DNA of 64,000 nt from Helicoverpa zea. Lineage: Eukaryota; Arthropoda; Insecta; Lepidoptera; Noctuidae. The stretch spans positions 3,472,001 to 3,536,000 of the forward strand of contig NC_061467.1 in the NCBI RefSeq assembly GCF_022581195.2. The letters run 5' to 3'. The position numbers and the translations under genes were made by a program. The notes under the pieces were generated by a model that made no database searches, was not told where the DNA came from, and was given only the letters and a program-made list of their open reading frames with translations. Each line of letters opens with the position of its first letter. Position 1 is the first letter of the stretch. Below, one piece after another: positions 37,803 through 48,002 of this stretch.

Positions 37803-38770
37803 TATACTTCGGCCGTTCAGAGAATGCGTTCCTGACACCTATCAGTTAGTCACGACTAGTGATGGGCACAACATAACACTGAGTTCGTTACCGTTCCTTC
37901 AAAATGAACCGCCGCATTATTTTAAGATTATTTTCGTTTTAAATTGGCGGAATCATTTGTTTTATATTTTAGTTATTTAAGTGGAAACCAAAAAAAGGTA
38001 ATATTCATATAATAAAATTGTTTTATTTATTCTTTGTTACAAGTACATTGAATTGAATGTGCGAACAGAATATTAATCAGACTCCGATTTGCTTGAGGAG
38101 GTGGTGTCTTCATCATCATCTTCGCCTACATGTATAATTATATTATTATCAATAACAGAATCAATCCTGATATCTCGGTCTAACAAAAGCCGGGTAATCA
38201 AATAAAAACAGATCGAAAACACTTGAAAAACGTGGTCTATGCGCACGAAACGACAACGGACGACTGTTTTAGCGTCACAAAATGGCGGCCCATAACGCCA
38301 TTTGGGGTTACCATTTTTAATCTAAGTATAAAAATGCGGTTTGGTCATAGTTTTATTTTTATATTTCATAAACGTTATAATTAAGTCTTATAGTCCATTA
38401 TTTTCCAATTCTTAAAAAGAAAATCAAAACGTATTATTTTATATTATAACTGTATAAGAACAGATTACGATACTTGCCTGTTATTTTTAGCACAGCACTA
38501 CAAAATATAAACCGCTGACATAACCTTGTAATAGCGCAGTATAGATTTAGAAAAATATTGTTTACCAAGTTATTTGACACTCAGTTTGGCACAAAATTAT
38601 AACATTCATTGATTATTGATATAATAATGTTGTTTTAATGCTCCTCAATTGTTAAAACGGTAAACAACCAGCAAAAATATTTTTATCGTAACTGCAACGC
38701 CATTGCAAAGTTACGTCGTCAGTTCAATCGCGACGTGTCAGGAACGCATTCTCTGAATGGCCGAACTATA
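37803..38770. mobile_element. 968-bp TA-target DNA transposon, likely parent of the 231-bp MITEs
   Basis: The left end TATACTTCGGCCGTTCAGAG and the right end (inverted: TATAGTTCGGCCATTCAGAG) are inverted repeats, best over the outer 40 bp. The right-hand 170 bp, from ACATTCATTGATTATTGATA to the end, is nearly identical to the two 231-bp MITEs at 49381 and 55132. The left arm has diverged after GACAC. A minus-strand acidic coding tail with a downstream AATAAA lies at 38073-38204. The extra interior is therefore the probable ancestral sequence lost in the MITEs. Confidence 0.85.
38073..38204 (-). pseudogene. C-terminal coding tail, possibly of the element's transposase
   Basis: The minus-strand frame ending at TAA (38073-38075) reads YLITRLLLDRDIRIDSVIDN then NIIIHVGEDDDED followed by TTSSSKSESD. 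The mixed-composition block followed by an acidic and serine-rich C terminus, with an AATAAA about 50 bp downstream on the same strand (TTTATT at 38022 on plus), looks like the last exon of a gene. The frame stays open a further 25 or so codons upstream (CDAKTVVRCRFVRIDHVFQ). No family is recognised with confidence. Confidence 0.45.
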
Positions 38771-40400
38771 GCTTTATTAACTTTTGAACCATTAGGGAAA
38801 CCAAACGTTGCATAGCTCTGTCACTATTGTAACAGAAAATTATTCAAATGAATTCCATTTTCAAAAGCTTCAGAACACTTCCGTATCCCAGCTTCACATT
38901 GGCCAGAGTCCAAGAAAAAGAAAAAAAAAAACAACACTGTCAAGTTACAATGTTAATTTTCTCGGTTCGAAATTCAAAGGGGTTCGGTACGAAGTGCCAT
39001 TTCTATCGCGCGAAATTTTCCAGTAATGGCCGACTTTCGTATTAAAAACGTTGAATATCTCCGCCATTTTACTGCGCGTTATCAAGAATAAGGCTTCTTA
39101 TTTGAATATTTAATGTCCACCTTTAAGTGAGTGTATTTACGAGGCAGTAAATAGACGATTAGGGGTTTTAGGAGTCTTTAATTACGTCGTCGTACAAATT
39201 ATTCAGTGCTTTTGTAAAATCCTGAACGATTCGAGCAAAATTTATTGTGCCTTATCTGCTTCCATGATTTTAATCACATACTAGGAACTGAATTATGCGT
39301 TTGTTTAAATATTATATAGAAAAGAAAAACAGACGTCTTTACAAGAGGTTTAAAATGACAAGGTACGACATTCGGCATAAATAAATTCAAGGAGTTTGTA
39401 ACAATTTCACAACCTAACTTTAGAGGTTGCTACGAACTATTTGACCTATTTCAAAGCAACACAATACAAACTCAGTTATTACAACGTACTTAGCGAATAA
39501 TGCTTTATATCTTGACTCTGAGTCGTACGAGTAGTTTTCAGCTGGGTAACACGATTTCAACGTCGGAGCGACTTCACAAACATTTGTAAAGTCTTGAGAT
39601 ACTTGTGTTCCTTGTGCAGCCAATCAGAAGTGGTCTCTTTGTTCTTGTTGCTGTATAGGGGTCATAGAGATCAGTGATGGCGAAGTCTTGTTTTCTTGAA
39701 GTTGAGAATTTGAAATTTTGTGTCTGCAGAAATTGTGAATGATGGAAGTTTTATTAGATTTAATATATTAAAAAGTTTCCATTTCTACCTATCTACCAAT
39801 TAGTTTAGCTTATGATCTTGAAAATCTTATGTAGTTCAGTGCAACGATATAAATTAACCTTAATATCGACGCGTGTGATTTTAAAACTTGTTAACATGGC
39901 ATGTTTTTCGCCAAAAAATACAAGAATAAATATAAACATGATCTAAGAACTTCATCAAATATGTAGATAATAATTTGCCATACAAAACTCGATTAATAAC
40001 ACTGGAACGTTGAAGTTGTCATTTTATTAAAATTGTTTGCACGACCACTTTTCCCGTCGCTAACTTTGTTATAGAATCGTCGTTCAAACAAGCAGGTGCG
40101 TCTTAATAGGCACTCAAAGTTGCTCCACATAATAATGTTGTGTGCTGAACATGCACTATATTTACCAAGTAAATGAATTAGTAGAGCAACCTACGGAGCG
40201 TACCGTAACAGCGTTAGACAATACACTTTCTTGTTGGTGTTGGACTAAGTTGGAATGGTACAAGTTAATTGGTGCTAGGTTTTATAATTATTTATGTATG
40301 TGTGTGTGTGTTTTTTTTTTCCTCTTAGTTTTGGTAGACTATTGACTGATACTTTATTCAATAGTTTTACAAAATGATCTTATTATAGGGAAACATTAAA
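38771..40400. other. AT-rich intergenic DNA
   Basis: No gene is supported. A short (TG)n run followed by poly-T occurs around 40300-40320. Confidence 0.5.
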
Positions 40401-40791
40401 ACTAAGTATCAAAATATTCATCCGCATCGCTGTCAGCTGGGATCGTGCCCAAAAGGCTGGCTGCATTGCCACGCTGGATGGCAATGCATATCTTTTGACC
40501 GAAGTTTAGGCCAGCCCTTTGGTCACGAGTGGACTCCACTAATCGCTTACTAATTTCGTGTGTTTGTGTATGTCTGTAGAGGGTTGACTTTGCGCACTTG
40601 TAAACCGTGGGTAATTTAATAGAAGAAACCCTTAAGTGCTTTATATGAAGATGAAAGAAGATATTTAAAAGATGAAATTAATATATTTTTACTATGAATT
40701 GACTGCCTGAACCTATAGTTGTTAACATTATCAAACGTGATAAGGAAAATGTCCGTGTGACTAGCGAGAATATAGGCAAATCGAATAATTT
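40401..40791 (+). other. probable 5' leader of the LINE, with a perfect hairpin
   Basis: The region upstream of the LINE start codon is partly GC-richer than flanking DNA. It contains a perfect 10-bp stem, TGCATTGCCA (40462-40471) with TGGCAATGCA (40479-40488), loop CGCTGGA, enclosed by an outer partial pairing of AAAAGGCTGG (40451) with CCAGCCCTT (40511). No first open reading frame (ORF1) is present. The true 5' end was not located. Confidence 0.5.
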
Positions 40792-43563
40792 ATGAATAAT
40801 ATCAACTTGATAAGTTTTAACTGCAAAAATGTGACGAGGTCAGTGGAATGCGTGCGGCAGCTTTGTCGCTCGGCAGATGTTGTGGCGCTGCAGGAGACGT
40901 GGCTTATGCCGCACGACCTTGGATACCTGGCCACGATAGACAACGACTTCGCCTGCACGGGTACCTCTGCAGTGGATACAGCGGCAGGAGTGTTACGCGG
41001 CAGGCCCTATGGCGGAGTTGCCCTACTGTGGAGAAAGGTTGCGTTTCCGACGGTAACCGTAGTAAAGTGCGATAGTGTGCGTCTCGCCGCGATAAAAATC
41101 GAGCTCAGTGATCGTTCCATCTTAATATTTTCTGTGTATATGCCTACCGAATCCAATGATAACTTAGTGGAATTCACAGAGTGTCTTAGTGAAATGACAG
41201 CTATAATTGACAGTCACAATGTACAGTCAGTGTTTATGTTAGGGGACTACAATGCGCACCCCGGTGAGTCATTTGCTACCGAACTTTTATCTTTTTGTGC
41301 AGAACAATCGTGGTACTGTGTAGACCTAGAACTTATGCCGTCGGACAGTCATACGTTTGTCAGTGATGCGCACGGTTGTCGGCGCTGGCTCGATCACTGT
41401 CTTGTGACAGGTGATGCGCGGCAGTCCGTGTCCGCAGCCTGCGTGTTATATAATACTTATTGGTCTGATCATTACCCCATATCTATACGTTGTAATTTTA
41501 ATTTGATTAAGCCTAAGATTTGTATACCCACTGTTTGTATAAATAGAATGGTCTGGGGCGAACGTGACTCGACTCAAATAGCGAAATATAATAGTGTATG
41601 TCACTCTAGACTTCGTGAAATTGATTTTCCCTCAGAATTAAGAAGTTGCTCAGATAATATGTGTTGTAACAAAAGTCATAAAATCCTGTTAAATAACATG
41701 TATGACGAGATTATTTGTATAATGTCGGAGGCCGCTTTAAGTAGTTATAATGTTACTGAAAAGCGTAGAGGTAAACACATTACTGGGTGGAATAGGCATG
41801 TCCGAGGCGCTCATGAGAGGGCTCGGATATGTTTTCTGGCTTGGCTGTATGGGGGTAAGCCTGAGGCGGGACGTCTTTATGATGATATGTGTGCAACAAG
41901 GCGCGCTTTTAAATCAAAATTAAAGTGGTGTCAAAAGAACCAAGAACAGATAAAAATGGATATTATTGCCGAACTTCACTCAAATAAAAAATTCGGTCAG
42001 TTCTGGAAAAATACCAATAAAATGAATCATAAGCCGGGCCTCCCCGTCAGCGTGGCGGGAATGCACGAGCCTAGTGAGATCGCCACTATGTTCTCCCACC
42101 ATTTCAGAGTGGTCTCGCCTCTGGGGCCAGCGCGGCAGGAGCCCGATGCTGAGGAAGGTGGTGAACGTAGTGTTTATTTTACTGCGAAGGAAGTGCGTTC
42201 GGTGATCAAAGGCATGGTGAGGGGTAAATCCCCGGGTCACGACAGCCTCAGCATCGAGCACCTGCAGCACGCAGGTGTACACTTACCCAGAGTGCTTGCT
42301 ATGTTTTTTACTCTGTGTTTAGGCCACGCTCATCTGCCTGATAATCTAATGCGCACTATAGTTGTACCTGTCATTAAAAATAAAACTGGTGATACATCGG
42401 ATGTAAACAACTATAGACCGATCTCACTAGCCACAGTGATAGCCAAAGTGTTGGACAGTCTGCTTGGTCAGCACCTGGATAAACACGTCTCGCTAAATGA
42501 CGCGCAGTTTGGATTCAGGCCTGGGCTTTCCACCGAGAGTGCTATCCTGTGCCTCAAGCAGACTGTACAATACTACACGAGTAGAAAGACCCCAGTCTAT
42601 GCATGCTACCTAGATTTATCGAAAGCATTCGATCTAGTATCGTACGATATTCTATGGGATAAATTAAAGGACGAAACTTGTTTACCTAGGGAATTTGTGC
42701 TATTATTTATGTATTGGTATAATAAGCAAAAGAATTGTGTAAGATGGGCAGGCTCTCTTTCGGAGGAATATAGGCTGGATTGCGGGGTGAGGCAGGGGGG
42801 GCTGACCTCTCCCACGTTGTTCAGCCTGTACGTCAATGGGCTGATCGATGAGCTCAGCAGCACCGGCATAGGGTGTCATATAGATGGAGTATGCGTGAAT
42901 AACATCAGCTACGCAGACGATATGGTGCTGCTGAGTCCATCGATTGGTGCCTTACGAAAGCTCCTGAAAATTTGTGAGTCCTATGCGGTGGCTCATGGGC
43001 TCAAATATAACGCAAAAAAGAGTGAAATAATGATTTTCAGACCGGACAACAAGCGATACACATTCGTTCCGAAGTTCACTCTAAGTGGAACAGCTCTAAA
43101 TAAAGTTGAAAAATTTAAGTATTTGGGCCACTGGGTCACCGAGGATCTTAAGGACAGTGAGGATATTGAAAGGGAGCGCAGAGCGCTGTCCGTCCGTTGT
43201 AACATGTTGGCCCGCAGGTTTTCACGGTGCACAGGGACTGTCAAAGTTGCGCTTTTTAAAGCATACTGTCAGTCCTTTTACACCTGTACCCTGTGGGTTA
43301 ACTATACGCAGCGGACGTACAGCGATCTGCGCGTTCAATACAATAACGCGTTCCGGGTGCTGATGGGGCTGCCGCGCCACTGCAGCGCCTCCGCGATGTT
43401 TGCGGCGGCTGGCACAGACGGCTTTGCTGCCATTATGCGCAAGCGGTGCGCTTCTATCATGCGCCGCACGCGCGACAGTCCCAACAGCATTCTGCGCGCG
43501 CTGGTGGATCGGTGGGACTCTCCGATACTGGCACGCTGGATACGGTTGCATGCAATCGTCTAG
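40792..43563 (+). CDS. LINE polyprotein: APE-type endonuclease plus reverse transcriptase, intact
   Basis: This 923-residue protein would nick chromosomal DNA and copy the element's RNA into the nick. The apurinic-like endonuclease spans about residues 4-235 with its active-site residues in place: N10, E35 (LQET), Y116, D152 and N154 (GDYNAHPG), D201 (WLDH), D226 and H227 (SDHYPI). A linker of about 280 residues follows. The reverse transcriptase begins near residue 525 (VNNYRPISLATVIAKVLDSL); motif A is CYLDLSKAFD with D608, a GVRQGGLTSPTLFSLYVNG block follows, and the catalytic YADD is at 707-710. The C terminus has a FRVLMGLPRHCSASAMFA block. There is no RNase H and no separate ORF1. The endonuclease-reverse transcriptase layout and short microsatellite tail fit the CR1/L2-like group; the precise clade is not certain. 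No stop or frameshift interrupts it, so insertion may be recent. The start is the first ATG in frame, just before NINLISFN. Confidence 0.95.
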   Translation: MNNINLISFNCKNVTRSVECVRQLCRSADVVALQETWLMPHDLGYLATIDNDFACTGTSAVDTAAGVLRGRPYGGVALLWRKVAFPTVTVVKCDSVRLAAIKIELSDRSILIFSVYMPTESNDNLVEFTECLSEMTAIIDSHNVQSVFMLGDYNAHPGESFATELLSFCAEQSWYCVDLELMPSDSHTFVSDAHGCRRWLDHCLVTGDARQSVSAACVLYNTYWSDHYPISIRCNFNLIKPKICIPTVCINRMVWGERDSTQIAKYNSVCHSRLREIDFPSELRSCSDNMCCNKSHKILLNNMYDEIICIMSEAALSSYNVTEKRRGKHITGWNRHVRGAHERARICFLAWLYGGKPEAGRLYDDMCATRRAFKSKLKWCQKNQEQIKMDIIAELHSNKKFGQFWKNTNKMNHKPGLPVSVAGMHEPSEIATMFSHHFRVVSPLGPARQEPDAEEGGERSVYFTAKEVRSVIKGMVRGKSPGHDSLSIEHLQHAGVHLPRVLAMFFTLCLGHAHLPDNLMRTIVVPVIKNKTGDTSDVNNYRPISLATVIAKVLDSLLGQHLDKHVSLNDAQFGFRPGLSTESAILCLKQTVQYYTSRKTPVYACYLDLSKAFDLVSYDILWDKLKDETCLPREFVLLFMYWYNKQKNCVRWAGSLSEEYRLDCGVRQGGLTSPTLFSLYVNGLIDELSSTGIGCHIDGVCVNNISYADDMVLLSPSIGALRKLLKICESYAVAHGLKYNAKKSEIMIFRPDNKRYTFVPKFTLSGTALNKVEKFKYLGHWVTEDLKDSEDIERERRALSVRCNMLARRFSRCTGTVKVALFKAYCQSFYTCTLWVNYTQRTYSDLRVQYNNAFRVLMGLPRHCSASAMFAAAGTDGFAAIMRKRCASIMRRTRDSPNSILRALVDRWDSPILARWIRLHAIV

Positions 43564-43717
43564 CTGTCCAACCGAACCTGCCAGTTCATTATTTATTGTG
43601 ATTTAAATGTTTTAGGTATTAGTAGTTACTAACACTAGTTTATAAGCTTGTAATTTTACTAACAAATATGGATGTAATTTTAGGATGAATCCGAAATAAA
43701 TGATTTATTATTATTAT

Positions 43718-44300
43718 TTTTGTTTATCTTGTTTTGTTTCCTTCCCTTTTGGGAGTATTAAAAATCCTTGCACACGGGCTGGAGCCAAGTGTGTAAGGGG
43801 GTAATAATTAAATAGAAAATGTGGATGTTAAAGTAGATGAAGTTAGAAACTTTCGGGTGATGCGGCAGGTGTTGAGGATTGTAGCTTTTTGGAGCATGTG
43901 TACTGTGTAACTGGGCATGTGTAGAGTGTCGAGGCTTTGTTTGAGCGATTTTGGTATGATACCAGTGGTGGAAAGAACTATGGGGACAATATGTACTGTT
44001 TGGGCTTTCCACTGCGTCTTGATTTCTATTGCGAGGTCTTGGTATTTGCTGAGTTTTTCAGATATTGTGGTTTGAATATTGTGCGAGTTAGGGATGGCTA
44101 TGTCTATTAAGTATACGGTTTTGTTGGTTTTATCATGAAGGGTTATATCCGGTCTATTGTAATGGATGGTTTTGTCCGTAATTATCGTTCTGTCCCAGTA
44201 GATCTTGTGATTTCTGTTCTCTAATATTGTTTCTGGTTTATATTTGTAATATGGTATCATATCTTCTATAAGTTTAAATTTGTGAGCTAATTGCTGGTGA
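43718..44300 (-). mobile_element. 5'-truncated LINE with restriction-like endonuclease, between TAA repeats
   Basis: Its coding strand is minus. It lies exactly between the (TTA)n tail of the LINE at 43705-43717 and a (ATT)n run at 44301-44320; in its own orientation both flanks read (TAA)n. LINEs of the R4/Dong type are known to target TAA repeats, which fits, though the clade is an inference. Only the last 160 or so codons and the 3' untranslated region remain. Confidence 0.7.
43808..44293 (-). pseudogene. LINE C-terminal restriction-like endonuclease domain fragment
   Basis: The minus-strand frame reads HQQLAHKFKLIED, then MIPYYKYKPETILENRNHKI YWDRTII and onward to a stop at 43808. The key signature is N-RPD-I at about residue 36-41 of the M-initiated frame, then 14 residues, then the Asp of YLIDIAIP, then SEKLSKYQDL with a Lys. 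This PD...D...K spacing is that of the restriction-like endonuclease of R2/R4/Dong-type LINEs. The open frame continues 5' of the first Met into the ATT repeat, so the Met is not the start. No reverse-transcriptase motif is retained. Confidence 0.8.
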
Positions 44301-44320
44301 ATTATTATTATTATTATTAT

Positions 44321-45536
44321 AGTAAAACTATGAGCTAGGAGGTTCTCTGAAAATCAAATAAAGCTCTTAGGAATTTTCCGTTGTCTTCCGGTTTCTTCGA
44401 ACGTTCACAATAAGATTAAGTTTATCATAAATAAGATTTCAGATGATTTTGACTATGTTGAGTGGTAAGATTAGAATTTATATATGTGACAAAAAACAAT
44501 TATGAGGACAACTAGGTATTTCTTAAATTTTTCCGTAAGTATTAAGTATTATCTGAAAATGTTTCTTTAGAATTTTTACAACTTACATTTTTAATTTAGC
44601 ATTTTTTCCTCAGTTCCAAGTTATACCAAGTTTGAATGTTGAAGAGACTCGCATGGCGCGAGTTTTCCCACGAAAGTGACAGCTGCCGCCAAAAGTTATA
44701 GGCACTCATTATCTGAAGAGAATTCCAAACTTCTGTATTAGCTGTGGTAGGAAGTAAAATATAATACTTGAAATAAATATTTCTGGAGTAAATTTTGCTT
44801 TTTAGTAACATTATAAATTTCTAGTTAAAAAATAAGGCTAAAATTGATGAAAACTTATCAGAGGAAAAATATAGCCTATGGCCTATGTTATTCGGGAGAG
44901 GGAAGCTTTCCAATAGTGAAAGATTTTTTTATTAATCGCAACCTTTTGGATAACAAACAAAGAGTATGTCTTCAGTATTATAGCAGAATAGATTTTGCAG
45001 GTTCCTCATCCAATTTTGTTCCATGTTTGCCGTTTTTTGGACCATCCTTTGCGGAAAACTATTGTGATAACTCTCTTCTGGGAATAGTTGCATTACAGAA
45101 AGTTTACGTCACTCTCCGCAGACAAACACATCACGGGCATGACGTGGAAGTTTTGTAGTAAGCTGCGTTTGTAATAAATAACGTAATTGTCGTTGAAAGC
45201 GTAGGAATAGCAATGAAAAAAAAATGCTTATTATGACCGTTGTAAATTAAGATAGCGAAACACATATGTTATAACAATATGCCAAAACAAATAAGATGCT
45301 CATCATCATCTAGGATAGGACATAGAGTTTGCAAAAGGCTTTCACATTCCTTTCGAGCAACTTTGGTTTCCTTTCAGACGAGACCAGCTGAGGCAGCACA
45401 CGAAGAACATACAATACTTATCTTTCCCCTCTTCCTTGCTAAACCAATACGCAGTTTCAAAGACAGAACTCAAGAATGGACAGTACAAAGCTAAAGCCGC
45501 AGGCGTCAGATTTCATCGCACAAAGCATGTCACGGG
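44321..45536. other. AT-rich intergenic DNA with a repeat fragment
   Basis: 44833-44935 contains AAAAATATAGCCTATGG and GGAAGCTTTCCAATAGTGAA, matching the middle of the CCCGCGG family (plus orientation). A 104-codon frame (44844-45158) simply reads through this repeat. No gene is supported. Confidence 0.45.
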
Positions 45537-45586
45537 CCGCTGCAGACCGTTGCGGATCGCTGCGAATCGCTGCGTTACGCTGCGGG
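45537..45586. repeat. 10-bp minisatellite, five units
   Basis: Five 10-bp units of consensus NCGCTGCGNN (CCGCTGCAGA, CCGTTGCGGA, TCGCTGCGAA, TCGCTGCGTT, ACGCTGCGGG). They are bracketed by GGGCC and GGGCCC words. GC content is far above the surroundings. Confidence 0.85.
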
Positions 45587-47820
45587 CCCGCATTGTACCA
45601 GGTTGATGCTCCCAGTGCAACGGGCTGCACTTAGGTACAGACTTTACAATAATAAATTCATGTGATGTCGCTAGAGAGCGTGTCTTATTCAAGATTTTGA
45701 TTAAGTTTTGTAAGTTTCAATGTTGTGAAGTTGTTTTTGATATTTAAAGTTATTTCATTTAGTTATGTATATGTATTTAATCTTTGTTAAAATGACAGGT
45801 TGTTTTCATAGTTCTTGGCTAATTATACTTAAGAAGCTGTCTACATATTTATTGAGCGGCATTAGAAAAGCTACATGTGCCTAATCTAGAATTGACCTAT
45901 CACATTTGCACTTGTGGGTTAGGTGCGAGCAGGTGCGAGCTAGCATATTTACTAAAGGAGTTCTTTAACCAATAGGCTACCATATCTTCAAATGACGACA
46001 TAAGCGCAGATATATCGTGAACACCTATTTAATAAGACGAATACCCCACGACGAGATATTGCATCGCCGACAGGTGTGCTCTCTCGCTTAACATACGATG
46101 AATACTGATTATAATTGACATATACGTGGGTATGGTAAGTAGACTTAATACTGAAATAAATAACATACCTAGATATTACACATTTATAAAATCAAATCCA
46201 ATACAAATAGGGCCAGGAGTGTCATCTGAAAATACCTACATCAAATTACAATTCACTTTCTCATTTTCTCCAAGATTACTGTGGCATTTAGTAGAGTTCT
46301 TGCAATTTCTTCTCCTAAGTTTCACAAAACCTCCTTGGAATGACGCAAGTATGAGCGCTTTGATGTATCGTGGTTTATAAGGCTTACCTAAAATTAAACA
46401 AACAACCCTTCTGGCTATCTGGTAAAAAAGTTTTTCGTTTCTCGGACAAAGAAATGATGACTTTAAACCATAGTGCTTATTTTTCTACGTAGATTCTAAT
46501 CCATAATGAAGTTAAAAATCATATTGAAAAAGGAAACAGTTATTTAGTAGCATTTTTTTTGTACAGGTAAACAATAGCAGCTTTTTATCATGCGTTTTTA
46601 TTCCCGCTTTAGTGAACGGAATGAAAAATAAATCTTGAATTCGTCTGCATTTTTGACTACACCCTGAATAAGTCAGGATGTTTTTGTTCTTTTCAATAAT
46701 TAAGACCAAAGAAAAACAATATGAAGGGTAATTTCAGTGTTAATTAATTTTTAGTATAGTTACTATGAACTAAGAAGAAATATCGCAGTCTCATTAATTT
46801 TGTAGAAAACAATCAAGTTTGGTCAAAGAACTTTATAGAGATTTTATAAAAGTTAGATTACCTTTGTCTGGAGGGAAACCTTTTAATTTCTTGCCAGATT
46901 ATTAATTTCATCACGCAACTAGGTATGCATACTTTCTGCACTATGACACAAAAACAGTACATAGCTTTTTTTTTTTAATTGGCACAAAAATAAATAAATG
47001 AAAGATGCTTTTTGGTGACATATTTTACGTTTTAATATGAAAAGACTAGCTGGGGAGCTCATGGTCAAGTCAGGCAGCAAAAGAAATGCACGTATCTCGA
47101 CAACTGTACTGTTTTGCCCGTCTTATTTCACTACCCTGAAGACTCTAGCAGTTAACTTCACAACGGCAAAGTTAATTGACTATAACTGTATAACCACGGA
47201 ACATGGAAGTGGTTAGATGCTAACTAGAACTAGATCCTGTATTTAAACACTGGCCGCATAAAGTTATCGAATTTAATACTAAACTGAATAAAACTAAATC
47301 TAACTAACTGCAGTTTATTGGGCGTCGCCGGAGGAAATTGTCGAGAATGAAGTACGAATGGGAAATAGACGGACTTTCATCAGAACAGAATGCTCGGTGA
47401 AATGTTTGCTGTGTAGAATATTTGCGGTGGATTTTATCGCGTTTGGTTTTATTTGTGTCTAGTCTATGTTTATGTCGCAGTCATCTGGTTAAAGCACAAG
47501 TACATGAACGATTACATCTTATGGAATCACTAGGCCAAACGTTGATTGAAAAAGTCTCAATCAGAATTATGTAGGCACATGCTACTCAGTTTAGTTAGGT
47601 TTTCAATTCAGGTAGAGTTGAATGTGAGTAGAAGTGTAACGCTAATGTTTTCTTTAGGAACGAAAATTATAAAAATGTAAGGTGAAGGGGAGATATAGAA
47701 AGTAAAGCTAGGAAAAGACTTTTTATATAACAGTACCAAATAACTTTTAGAAATAAGCGCTGAAGTATCTCTTCAAACGAACATGTAACAACACAGTATG
47801 TACTAATAGTTACTTGTTAT
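45587..47820. other. AT-rich intergenic DNA
   Basis: No gene is supported. A small direct repeat GCGAGCAGGTGCGAGCTAGC lies near 45925. Confidence 0.5.
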
Positions 47821-47825
47821 ACAAG

Positions 47826-48002
47826 AGTGCAAAGTTGCTTTTTAACCGCGGGCTCAATTTTGATGACCGAGCAAGCGAAGGATTCTAAAATTGAAACACT
47901 CGCTACGCTCGTGTTTCAATAATTAGAATCCTGAGCGATAGCGAGGGAATCAAAAGAGCACAAGGTGAAAAATCTTTGCACTCGAGTGCAACACGTAACT
48001 TT
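47826..48002. repeat. palindromic GC-rich repeat with CACTCGC...GCGAGTG core
   Basis: GGATTCTAAAATTGAAACAC (47880-47899) is inverted as GTGTTTCAATAATTAGAATC with one small bulge, around a CGCTACGCT loop. AGTGCAAAGTTGCTTTTT on the left (47826) is inverted approximately as AAAAATCTTTGCACT on the right, so this may be a MITE about 160 bp long. Confidence 0.6.

Larger units (their letters stand above)
40401..43717 (+). mobile_element. non-LTR retrotransposon (LINE), CR1-like group probable
   Basis: It comprises the leader, the 923-codon frame, about 140 bp of 3' untranslated region with AATAAA near 43696, and a (TTA)n tail at about 43705-43717. The right end is clear; the left end is approximate. 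Target duplications could not be checked because the right flank is occupied by another LINE fragment. Confidence 0.8.

Noticed and set aside
40441..40540. HDV-like self-cleaving ribozyme in the LINE leader
   Set aside because: The stems are real but I could not assign the five-helix pseudoknot or a catalytic C; only a hairpin is claimed.
43222..43551. 109-codon minus-strand frame and other antisense frames within the LINE
   Set aside because: They are shadows of the GC-richer LINE coding sequence.
44844..45158. 104-codon frame as a gene
   Set aside because: Its start reads through a dispersed CCCGCGG-family fragment.
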